A stretch of DNA of 33,887 bases from Candidatus Omnitrophota bacterium (lineage in GTDB: Bacteria; Omnitrophota; Gorgyraeia; B26-G9), in assembly GCA_018895275.1 (NCBI GenBank), contig JAHIOQ010000014.1, forward strand, positions 1-33,887, given 5' to 3'. Made by a program: the position numbers and the translations under genes. Numbering within the stretch: the stretch's first letter is position 1; each line of letters opens with the position of its first letter. Shown here in pieces: positions 1-5,672 of the stretch. Under the pieces are notes generated by a model, which was given only the letters and a program-made list of their open reading frames with translations, ran no database searches and was not told the origin of the DNA.

Positions 1-2
1 AA

Positions 3-1223
3 ACAGATGACTATTTCGTCACTGAGCATGAATATATCGTTGTATATAAAAAAAATGATACCTTTGTTTGGAAAGATGAAGAAATCACAAACGCAGAAAC
101 AAGTTTTAATAAAGAAGATGAAAATGGGAAATTTAAGGCTGTAAAATTATCAAAATGGGGGACTGGAGCGAGAAAAGAGGATAGACCAACAATGCACTTT
201 CCCATTAAAAACCTTGATGGGAAAAATGTCTTACCAGTTGCGCCTGACGGGAATCCAGGCAGATGGAGAATAGGCAAAGCAAGAATGAATCACCTATTCG
301 AAAATGATCTGGTGCATTGGGAAGTAAAAAATGGTAATTGTATTCCTTATGAAAAGATTTATTATGATGAAAACGATGTAAAAGTAATAAAAGATAGAAG
401 CATTCTTTTTGATGAAACGACAACAGCTGATGGAACTAATGCGTTAACTAGTTTATTTAATATTAAGGATATTTTTGATAATCCAAAACCATATCAGTTA
501 ATACAATTTTTTTTAAAAAATAACACTATTGGTAATGATATTGTTGCTGATTTTTTTGCTGGGTCAGGAACTACGGCTCACGCAGTAATAGAACAAAATA
601 AACAAGATAATCAAAATAGAAAATTTATGGTAATTCAAATACCAGAATTAACAAAAGAAAATAGCGCGTCTCAAAAAGCCGGATACAATAAAATATCCGA
701 CATCACAATCGAAAGAAACAAACGAGTAATCCGGAAAATCGAAAAAGAAGAAGCGGAAAAGCAGCTTTCTTTACTGGTTACCGACAAAAAGCCATTTAAA
801 ACCGGTTTCAAGGTTTACAAACTCGCTAAATCAAACTTTCCCCGTATAGATTTTGCCCCTGACCCTGCAAAAACAGAAGAAGAAAACCTGGCGTTGCTCA
901 ATAAATACATAGACGAAAAAGAAACAATGTATCTGGCAATGATAGATGAAAAAAACATTTTTGATGAAGTGCTTCTGAAAAACGGATTTATGCTCAATTA
1001 TTCAAAAGAAAAAGCGGATGGTTTTTCCAAAAACAAAGTTTTTCAGATTAAAGACGACTTCAAAGAATGCCTTATCTGTATGGATATGAATCTTTCTAAA
1101 GAAACACTGAAAGAACTTGAACAATACAAAGAGAAAATATTTATCTGCCTTGAGCGTGCACTTGATACGACGATGAAATGGAATTTGAAGCATTTGCTCG
1201 GGGATAAATTGATAGCGTTTTAA
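3..1223 (+). CDS. mod: Type III restriction-modification DNA methyltransferase (Mod), 3' part
   Basis: The frame is open from the window edge, so the true start lies upstream and about 406 residues are visible. The stretch EHEYIVVYKK near the beginning and the AdoMet-binding motif FAGSGTT (around nt 552-575) lie in the order expected for beta-class N6-adenine methyltransferases, where the DPPY motif precedes motif I. DPPY should therefore lie off-window. The long Lys/Glu-rich C-terminal tail after motif I is typical of Mod subunits of type III systems, which methylate an asymmetric target site and supply target recognition to the Res subunit. No res gene follows: the downstream sequence is a small truncated gene and repeats. 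It may be an orphan methyltransferase or part of a decayed system. The family call is confident; the Mod subtype is somewhat less so. Confidence 0.85.
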   Translation, partial: TDDYFVTEHEYIVVYKKNDTFVWKDEEITNAETSFNKEDENGKFKAVKLSKWGTGARKEDRPTMHFPIKNLDGKNVLPVAPDGNPGRWRIGKARMNHLFENDLVHWEVKNGNCIPYEKIYYDENDVKVIKDRSILFDETTTADGTNALTSLFNIKDIFDNPKPYQLIQFFLKNNTIGNDIVADFFAGSGTTAHAVIEQNKQDNQNRKFMVIQIPELTKENSASQKAGYNKISDITIERNKRVIRKIEKEEAEKQLSLLVTDKKPFKTGFKVYKLAKSNFPRIDFAPDPAKTEEENLALLNKYIDEKETMYLAMIDEKNIFDEVLLKNGFMLNYSKEKADGFSKNKVFQIKDDFKECLICMDMNLSKETLKELEQYKEKIFICLERALDTTMKWNLKHLLGDKLIAF

Positions 1224-1234
1224 GGAGGATATAT

Positions 1235-1381
1235 ATGAATAGCGATTTGAAGGAAAGTTCAGCAATCCAGACTCATATCAACATTTTGCAGAATGTCATT
1301 AACAGAATGGCAAGTAACAGCGCTAATAGCAAAACATGGGCAATAACAATCATTTCAGTGAGGTCGCGGAGTCGGGTCTAA
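1235..1381 (+). pseudogene. Truncated small membrane-protein-like gene downstream of mod
   Basis: A 48-codon frame starts at an ATG preceded by AAGGAGG, 12 nt after the mod stop. Its first 40 residues (HINILQNVINRMASNSANS then KTWAIT) resemble the start of a recurrent family of small membrane proteins that I recall seeing next to restriction-modification genes. In that family a hydrophobic segment should follow KTWAITII. Here the reading frame instead runs into a repeat at nt 1359 and ends after a few basic residues (VRSRSRV). I read this as a gene cut by an insertion or recombination event, with the rest and the expected downstream res gene lost. The family resemblance is from memory and unverified; the truncation at the repeat boundary is seen directly. 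Confidence 0.5.
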
Positions 1382-1403
1382 ACTATTGACAAATCAGTTA
1401 TGA
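1359..1403. repeat. Dispersed repeat R1, copy 1
   Basis: This 45-bp element matches 3850-3894. The last 27 bases are identical, starting at TCTAAACTATTGACAAATCA and running to TTATGA; the first 18 bases are more diverged. A second block, GCCAGCCTCGCCGCCAC, follows each copy (1484-1500 and 3910-3926) at different distances. The element interrupts the small gene at 1235. It may be a solo end of a transposable element; no transposase adjoins this copy. Confidence 0.7.
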
Positions 1404-1702
1404 TAATCACAGGAAACAGACACGGAGAAGGAAGATAAAAAGTTGATTTATTTGCGCGAAAAATAAAAGACTTTGTGATCTTTGCCAGCCTCGCCGCCAC
1501 AGAGAAGCATATCTAAAGATGGCTAGGCGGGCGGCTCTGTGTGAGAATAAAATTTATAGGAAAGTTATTTAGACACAGATTTTCGCTGATATTCGCAGAT
1601 AGTTGTTTTTACATTAAGAATGAACCCAAAAAGCCGTGGCCGAAAGACGCGAAATCACAGGCCACAAGCTACAGGCTGCAAAAAAACTAGAACAGAAATT
1701 AA
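1404..1702. other. Intergenic stretch with repeat debris
   Basis: I see no convincing gene here. It holds the second R1 block (1484-1500) and a GC-rich partner, GGCTAGGCGGGCGGCT, near 1520-1535 that could pair with it imperfectly. From about 1665 there is a low-complexity stretch containing AGGCTGCAAAAAAA, which recurs near 5140-5153 upstream of the transposase remnant. Confidence 0.5.
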
Positions 1703-1731
1703 TTGAAAAACAAAGGGTTAGCTTATATAAA
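1703..1731 (+). promoter_or_regulatory. Sigma-70-type promoter ahead of the integron cassette
   Basis: TTGAAA (1703-1708), a 17-bp spacer and TATAAA (1726-1731). The predicted transcript starts near 1738, just upstream of the cassette junction at 1764/1765, so this resident promoter would drive the cassette gene in the way Pc drives integron cassettes. The same boxes recur near 5164, but there the second half is separated by extra sequence. Confidence 0.55.
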
Positions 1732-1769
1732 ATTATCATGGAAATATTTCTGGTACTAACATAGTTATG
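1724..1769 (+). repeat. 46-bp repeat R2, copy 1, ending at the cassette junction
   Basis: Matches 5270-5315 at 44 of 46 positions and ends in ACATAGTTATG. In copy 1 the integron cassette begins inside this end, after the G of GTTATG. In copy 2 the sequence runs on without a cassette into the transposase remnant. The pair looks like an occupied and an unoccupied insertion site. Confidence 0.75.
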
Positions 1770-2505
1770 CCGTAAGGAATGAACGCTGATGCCGGGAATT
1801 GCCAACTTAAGCATTGTGGAATTTCAAGAGAGAATTAATCGTTTCGATCAGCGATATGTGAACGATTGGAATGGTTGGCTAAACACTCAACCGAATGTTC
1901 GGGCTGCACAGCTTGGGATTGTTTTGCGGAGGTGGCAGGCTTGTCGTCCCAACAGAATGAGGCGAATACAAGCTGAACAACAGCATGCCGCACCATATCT
2001 CGAAGACCTTATAACCCAAGCTGCTCAGTATTTGCAGATACTGCAAAACTTCGACATTCGAGACAATGCCTCGTTTACGCCGCAAAATTGCAACTCGCTT
2101 GTCCAGCTTTGGGGTATTTTCCAAAACCTTTCGTACCATGGTCGCACGCGAAATGGACTTGCTGGAGTCGTAGGCATTTCCAAAGCTGTCCTTTTGTTAA
2201 CTGATGGCCGTGTAGGACCAGCCTTCGACTCCAAGGTTCGAGGGCATTTAGGGCTAGGGAATGTTGCCAGTGCCAATCAATGGATTAATGCTCTCTGCAC
2301 AGCATCACGAGATATTCAAGCATTCGAAGCTAATAACCAAACCACATTGCAACAAGCAGTGCCGCAACCTTTTGCGGGCCTCCAAAGTGGTCGCATTTAT
2401 GATATGGCGCTCGGACCAGGTGGCTAAAAGGCATAACAACGCCATCAACTCGGACGTGCAAAAGCGCTGTTTCGCTCTGCTTTTGCATGCCGGTTATGGC
2501 GAGCG
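1765..2505 (+). mobile_element. Integron gene cassette (741 bp), single
   Basis: The cassette runs from TTATGC (after G1764) to the G before TTAAGC (2505) and carries one gene and one attC site. The R'' box inside its attC is GCATAAC (2431-2437), the exact reverse complement of GTTATGC at the left junction. That is what the free circle's attC would contain. The right-hand GTTAAGC then belongs to the recipient site. This is the signature of IntI-type recombination between G and TT. No integrase gene is visible, so in integron terms this is an attC cluster lacking an integrase, or a cassette inserted at a secondary site. Confidence 0.85.
1789..2427 (+). CDS. Hypothetical protein, integron-cassette gene
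   Basis: A 212-residue protein of a family I do not recognise. It starts at ATG 1789 with AAGGA ten bases upstream and ends three bases before the attC site, so it nearly fills the cassette, as cassette genes do. It is soluble-looking: no signal peptide or membrane segment, rich in Gln, Asn and Arg, with aromatic and Leu spacing suggesting a mostly helical fold (for example DLITQAAQYLQILQNF). A middle stretch reads HGRTRNGLAGVVGISKAVLL followed by LTDGRVGPAFDSKVR. The invariant-looking Asp, Arg and Lys there could be functional, but I assign no activity. Its base composition is more GC-rich than the AT-rich genes around it, consistent with independent origin. Confidence 0.8.
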   Translation: MPGIANLSIVEFQERINRFDQRYVNDWNGWLNTQPNVRAAQLGIVLRRWQACRPNRMRRIQAEQQHAAPYLEDLITQAAQYLQILQNFDIRDNASFTPQNCNSLVQLWGIFQNLSYHGRTRNGLAGVVGISKAVLLLTDGRVGPAFDSKVRGHLGLGNVASANQWINALCTASRDIQAFEANNQTTLQQAVPQPFAGLQSGRIYDMALGPGG

Positions 2506-2511
2506 TTAAGC
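2431..2511. other. attC recombination site (81 bp)
   Basis: R'' is GCATAAC (2431-2437) and R' is GTTAAGC (2505-2511, fitting GTTRRRY). L'' (2440-2453) pairs with L' (2490-2501) over 12 bp, leaving two unpaired bases, C2446 and T2450. These are the extrahelical bases that direct strand choice by integron integrases. The central part folds through a perfect 9-bp stem, TGCAAAAGC (2457-2465) with GCTTTTGCA (2479-2487). All the expected attC elements are present in order. Confidence 0.9.
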
Positions 2512-3052
2512 ATATAAAAAGATAAATTCACAACAATGGAACAAAACATTCCAATCACATCGGCATATAAAACATATCAGTAGTGTCCCAACGTTTTTAA
2601 ACTAATTTACGTAACTAACTGATTTCATTATGCTAATAACGCAAAACCTTTTAATCGATTTCAATTCAATACCGTGTTATTCTGACGTTTTGGCTAACAA
2701 AGGAGCGTCTTACAAAACGTATGACAACGGCACGTACGGTGGTGTGAGAAGACAGCGGGAGCAATTCCACCTTCCACTCGATTTGACATACTGTAAATAA
2801 CTGTATATAATCGTATATAGATATAGTTATTATTTTTTAGCTTTTTTACAAAATGTAGGCGATAAAAGTAATGGGGCCAAAAGTAATAAAGGTGGTGCCG
2901 GTTGAGCTGCAGAAGGACGTAAACAGATTGAGTATAAAGACATAATTCCCCCCAAACGATAGAACAAAGAAATAATAAAGATATAATCAAGAGGTTGCGA
3001 TTACTTTTTACTTCGATAAGACCTACAGGCGTTAAAGGGCAATGAAAAATAA
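2512..3052. other. Long non-coding stretch with an orphan promoter
   Basis: No convincing gene. A 124-codon frame on the minus strand (2694-3068) has no ribosome site or recognisable motif. The stretch holds a perfect consensus promoter at 2783-2811 and, downstream of it, a 24-codon frame at 2871-2945. Otherwise it is AT-rich with no clear repeats. Confidence 0.5.
2783..2811 (+). promoter_or_regulatory. Perfect consensus sigma-70 promoter with no clear gene
   Basis: TTGACA (2783-2788), a 17-bp spacer and TATAAT (2806-2811). Transcription would begin near 2818 and run toward the Panacea gene at 3107, which has its own promoter. The only frame nearby is a 24-codon one at 2871. It may drive a small RNA or be a leftover promoter. 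Confidence 0.5.
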
Positions 3053-3082
3053 TTGTACAAAATACCATTTTTCTGGTATAAT
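3053..3082 (+). promoter_or_regulatory. Promoter of the Panacea-domain gene
   Basis: TTGTAC (3053-3058), an 18-bp spacer and TATAAT (3077-3082), 24 bp before the ATG at 3107. The short leader carries AGGA at 3093-3096 as ribosome site. Confidence 0.65.
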
Positions 3083-3106
3083 TATAGCAAATAGGAAAAA
3101 CTAATT

Positions 3107-3679
3107 ATGGTAGAAGCAGGAACAATAATTGAATCTATTTATTATCTGTTAAAGCGTATTGGGCCAACTGATAAGCTAAAGTTGGTCAAATTACTTTACT
3201 TTGCTGATAAATTCCATTTAATAAAATATGGGAGAACTATCACTAATGATGAATATTGGGCTATGGACCATGGGCCAGTAGGTTCAAACATTAAAGATGT
3301 ATTAGAATACGATTCTATTCTTTCAATATCAAAAAATGAACTTAAATATGCAGAAAAATTCTTTTCTAAAGTAAAAAGAAATAAGTTTCAAGCCAACGAT
3401 ATAGAAGTTTCTCCAGAATTTAACTTCCTATCTGAAACAGACATTGAAGCTTTAGACATGACAATCAAACATTTCAGCTCGATGAGCACATGGAAGATTA
3501 GAGATTTTTCCCATAAATATCCTGAATGGACACAATATGAAGAATTATTCGAAAACAAAGAGACTCGACGAGAACGAATTCAGACAGAAGAATTAATCTC
3601 AATAATCCCTAACGATCCTTTTGGCTTTAGTGCTAAGGATATTGAAAATGCAAAAAGTATATTTAATGGGGTTTGTTAA
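3107..3679 (+). CDS. Panacea-domain (SocA-like, DUF4065) antitoxin
   Basis: A 190-residue protein with the Panacea signature. KLKLVKLLYFADKFHLIKYG near residues 22-45 is followed by TNDEYWAMDHGPVGSNIKDVL. This domain was first seen in SocA, the proteolytic adaptor-antitoxin of Caulobacter, and is now known as a promiscuous antitoxin that neutralises many unrelated toxins by direct binding. The partner gene usually sits directly next to it. Here none of normal size is visible; only a 24-codon frame upstream (2871) and a 32-codon basic frame overlapping its 3' end (3666-3764) come into question. It has its own promoter and AT-rich codon use. It may be an orphan antitoxin, a phage-defence leftover, or half of a pair with an unusually small toxin. 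Confidence 0.8.
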   Translation: MVEAGTIIESIYYLLKRIGPTDKLKLVKLLYFADKFHLIKYGRTITNDEYWAMDHGPVGSNIKDVLEYDSILSISKNELKYAEKFFSKVKRNKFQANDIEVSPEFNFLSETDIEALDMTIKHFSSMSTWKIRDFSHKYPEWTQYEELFENKETRRERIQTEELISIIPNDPFGFSAKDIENAKSIFNGVC

Positions 3680-3788
3680 TAATCGGGATCTTAAAACAAA
3701 AATAATTAATGCTATTAAAATAAGCCCAAAGATTAAACCCTATATAAAAAAAAGCATTAGCTGATAAAAAAACATTTAACAAGGCATC

Positions 3789-3838
3789 CAGGTAATTTTA
3801 TTCCGCGGTAAAACCGCTCCATAAAATACCTGATTTTT
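3789..3838. terminator. Long bulged hairpin, terminator or degenerate attC
   Basis: The left arm 3789-3801 pairs with 3821-3832 over 12 bp with a single bulged A. A symmetric TCC/TCC internal loop and an inner GCGGT-AAA-ACCGC hairpin follow. Five T residues come directly after (3834-3838), so it could end the Panacea transcript. The flanking boxes ATTTAAC (3774-3780, fitting RYYYAAC) and GTTGAGG (3848-3854, one base off GTTRRRY) are 81 bp apart end to end, like the true attC at 2431. A decayed attC is therefore an alternative. Confidence 0.45.
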
Positions 3839-3849
3839 ATGTTGCGTGT

Positions 3850-3894
3850 TGAGGTCGTGGGTCGCGTTCTAAACTATTGACAAATCAGTTATGA
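3850..3894. repeat. Dispersed repeat R1, copy 2
   Basis: Second copy of the 45-bp element at 1359-1403 (38 of 45 positions, last 27 identical), followed at 3910-3926 by the same companion block GCCAGCCTCGCCGCCAC. The gap between the two blocks is 15 bp here against 80 bp in copy 1. Confidence 0.7.
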
Positions 3895-4018
3895 GACTCT
3901 GTACTCTTAGCCAGCCTCGCCGCCACGCATTATGGATAATTTTTCATTCGGGTAGATTCCAATATTTCCACTACCGGCTTGTTATAGTTCTTAATTTCTA
4001 GAAAAATAGAATATTATC

Positions 4019-4047
4019 TTGACAATCTATATTTAATGTGATATCTT
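4019..4047 (+). promoter_or_regulatory. vapBC promoter
   Basis: TTGACA (4019-4024), a 17-bp spacer and TATCTT (4042-4047), 18 bp before the antitoxin ATG. Toxin-antitoxin operons are normally repressed by their own antitoxin at this position. Confidence 0.6.
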
Positions 4048-4064
4048 TGTAACAGAGGCGGTGA

Positions 4065-4307
4065 ATGATGCAGAAAAAAGTTGGTACAATTTTAAACGAA
4101 GAGTTGTTGAGAAAGGCCAAGAAACAGGCGTTATCAGAGCAGACTACTTTAAATCACATTTTTGAAAAAGCCATTTCGGATTATCTCATGAGGCAGAGCG
4201 GTGTTAAACGGAAGTTTTCTGCCGTTGATATGAGTTTCGGCAGCATGAAATTATCCCGTAAAGTTGTGGAAAAAATCGCTCGAGAGGATTTGTATGAAGC
4301 TGAGTGA
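4065..4307 (+). CDS. vapB: VapB-type antitoxin (predicted ribbon-helix-helix)
   Basis: An 80-residue protein directly upstream of, and overlapping, a PIN-domain toxin gene. The N-terminal half (KVGTILNEELLRKAKKQALS then EQTTLNHIFEKAISDYL) has the short strand followed by two helices expected of a ribbon-helix-helix DNA-binding domain. The C-terminal half is basic then acidic and would wrap the toxin. AGAGG at 4054-4058 serves ATG 4065 or the adjacent ATG 4068. It should neutralise the downstream RNase and repress the operon promoter as a complex. The assignment rests on context plus the general helix pattern; the exact family is not certain. Confidence 0.75.
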   Translation: MMQKKVGTILNEELLRKAKKQALSEQTTLNHIFEKAISDYLMRQSGVKRKFSAVDMSFGSMKLSRKVVEKIAREDLYEAE

Positions 4308-4791
4308 TTTAAAAAAGGACGAGATTGTTTTTATCGACGCTAATATTTTTCTCTATCATTTTACCGGTGTTTCTAAAGATTGCCGTGATTTTTTGAAAAG
4401 ATGCGAAGCTAAAGAGTTATACGGCATTACCGGAGTAACTATACTTGCCGAGGTTTGCCATCGTTTGATGATCGCGGAGGCAATAAAAAACGGGTATATA
4501 CAAACATCCAAGCCTGCCGTACAGTTACAAAAGAAACCGGCAGTCATCGAAAAACTTTTCGAATACTCTGCACAGGTGATGAATATTGCTACTTGGGGGA
4601 TTAAGGTGATCTCTCCCCCGGAGGATATTATCCTCTCAAGTCAGATTTACCGGACGGAATGCGGACTTCTTACGAACGACTCGTTTATTCCCGTTTATAT
4701 GCAGATTGCCAATACGGAGAAACTTGCCAGCAATGACCGCGCCTTCTCCGCGGTTCCTTCTCTTCAGCTTTATGCGCCGGTGGATGTTTAA
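4294..4791 (+). CDS. vapC: VapC-type PIN-domain ribonuclease toxin
   Basis: I place the start at ATG 4294, preceded by GAGAGGA with five bases spacing. This overlaps the antitoxin stop by 14 nt, a usual sign of translational coupling, and gives 165 residues. The PIN-domain acidic set is present: D15 in IVFIDANIFLY, E53 in LAEVCHRL, D129 in LLTNDSFIP and D148 in ASNDRAF. They form the Mg-binding site that cuts RNA, in known VapCs often tRNA or the rRNA sarcin-ricin loop. The toxin looks intact. The middle (residues 60-90) is longer than in minimal VapCs, matching the larger PIN toxins found in many anaerobes. Confidence 0.85.
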   Translation: MKLSDLKKDEIVFIDANIFLYHFTGVSKDCRDFLKRCEAKELYGITGVTILAEVCHRLMIAEAIKNGYIQTSKPAVQLQKKPAVIEKLFEYSAQVMNIATWGIKVISPPEDIILSSQIYRTECGLLTNDSFIPVYMQIANTEKLASNDRAFSAVPSLQLYAPVDV

Positions 4792-4833
4792 ACAGCCGTA
4801 AGACTTAAGCTGCAAGCCGCTTGTTGAAGAAAT

Positions 4834-4861
4834 AGTAGGCAGTAAGGAGTAAGCAGTAGGC
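4834..4861. repeat. Heptanucleotide tandem repeat
   Basis: Four back-to-back 7-bp units: AGTAGGC, AGTAAGG, AGTAAGC, AGTAGGC. A different 7-bp tandem lies inside valS at 11060-11097, so heptamer expansions occur at least twice in this window. Confidence 0.8.
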
Positions 4862-4899
4862 ACGAATGTCTTATCCTGCAATAGTTGACACTTTTTTCG

Positions 4900-4944
4900 G
4901 TTACTAGCAGTTACAAATAGTTACTATCCGTTACTAATAGTTAC
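4900..4944. repeat. GTTAC array phased at 10 bp
   Basis: GTTAC begins at 4900, 4910, 4920, 4930 and 4940, exactly 10 bp apart, and again at 4970 in the same register. The unit consensus is about GTTACTAATA. The motifs would line up on one face of the helix. Confidence 0.75.
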
Positions 4945-5163
4945 ACATATTACACGTTTTTCGGTTAAGGTTACGATGCCCGTTTCGGTTTACGGTTTTC
5001 GGTTACGGCTTTTATTGCCTTTTAAACGTTGCCTTTTTCTAACGATACGGGCTTCGTCACCGTTCACCTTTTCTCCCGTCTTCCAGCTGTAAGCCACAAG
5101 CCAAGGCTGCAAGCTATACCGCAAGTTGCAGGTCAGAGGCTGCAAAAAAAAGAGCAAAAATAG

Positions 5164-5193
5164 TTGAAAAACAAGGGGAGTAGAGGATATAAT
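5164..5193 (+). promoter_or_regulatory. Promoter-like site upstream of the REP-type transposase
   Basis: TTGAAA (5164-5169), an 18-bp spacer and TATAAT (5188-5193). The -35 and its flank (TTGAAAAACAA then GGG) match the -35 region at 1703, but about 90 bp here separates it from repeat R2. Confidence 0.5.
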
Positions 5194-5269
5194 GATGCCA
5201 TAACTACGGCATATCTCATGTACATCATGAACAGAATAAAATCTTTATTATATATAATTTTTATGGGTC

Positions 5270-5315
5270 TATATAAAATTATCATAGAATTATTTCTGGT
5301 ACTAACATAGTTATG
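5270..5315 (+). repeat. 46-bp repeat R2, copy 2
   Basis: Matches 1724-1769 at 44 of 46 positions. Here it lies directly upstream of the transposase remnant (ATG at 5327) with no cassette inserted at its GTTATG end. Confidence 0.75.
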
Positions 5316-5326
5316 GTATAAAAATA

Positions 5327-5671
5327 ATGAATAAATATCCGAAAAGAAAATCAACAAGATTAAATAATTACGATTATTCAAAACCTGGATATTATTATGT
5401 GACGATATGTGCCTATGATCGCGAACGGATTTTTGGAAATATAATTGATAATCAAATACATTTAAACAATGCCGGTGAAATGATTGATCAGGTATTGAGA
5501 ACATTACCAGAATATTATCCAAACATATCGATCGATGATTATATTGTCATGCCCAATCATATTCATGCAATCATTATAATCAAAGAACCTGTAGGGGCGG
5601 CTCCCTGTGGCCGCCCGTTAATAAATACATGTTTAAAACCGGATAAATCATCAACCCAAAATAATTTATAA
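5327..5671 (+). pseudogene. REP-associated tyrosine transposase (Y1/HUH), truncated
   Basis: The 114 residues begin like REP-associated tyrosine transposases (RAYTs): KRKSTRLNNYDY then PGYYYVTICAYDRERIFG. The metal-binding HUH motif is intact in IVMPNHIHAII (around residue 83). After this the protein loses similarity: EPVGAAPCGRPLINT is encoded by a palindrome, and the frame stops at 5671, where the 96-bp repeat begins. Full-length relatives continue for roughly another 70-100 residues that carry the catalytic tyrosine helix and a WQRNYYEHIIR-like segment. The enzyme is therefore probably inactive. RAYTs mobilise or maintain REP palindromes, and REP-like palindromes sit both in and beside this gene. 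Confidence 0.8.
5595..5616. repeat. REP-like palindrome inside the transposase gene
   Basis: GGGCGGC (5595-5601) pairs with GCCGCCC (5610-5616) around an 8-base loop. It is translated in frame as part of PVGAAPCGRP. GTAGGGGCGG-type palindromes are common dispersed elements in genomes carrying RAYT genes. Confidence 0.6.
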
Positions 5672-5672
5672 C

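Larger units (their letters stand above)
3680..4018. other. Non-coding stretch with hairpin and repeat R1
   Basis: Contains a 32-codon Lys-rich frame (3666-3764) of doubtful coding status, a long bulged hairpin at 3789-3832, the second copy of repeat R1 at 3850-3894 with its companion block at 3910-3926, and AT-rich sequence leading into the vapBC promoter. Confidence 0.5.
4792..5163. other. Non-coding stretch with short tandem repeats
   Basis: No gene. It contains a heptanucleotide tandem repeat (4834-4861), a 10-bp-phased GTTAC array (4900-4944, with a further copy at 4970) and degenerate CAAGC/GCAAGC-rich sequence (5090-5150) similar to 1665-1690. Confidence 0.6.

Noticed and set aside
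2580-2640. Possible insertion-sequence end (GTGTCCCAACG) after the cassette
   Set aside because: No matching inverted end or transposase fragment found; resemblance to an IS terminus is too short to support.
2694-3068. 124-codon minus-strand frame opposite the promoter-rich stretch
   Set aside because: No ribosome site or recognisable motif; its Leu/Tyr/Phe-rich composition is what an AT-rich reverse strand gives, and it runs against two plus-strand promoters.
4834-4974. CRISPR-like array
   Set aside because: Repeat units are only 5-10 bp with no spacers of regular length, and there are no cas genes in the window.
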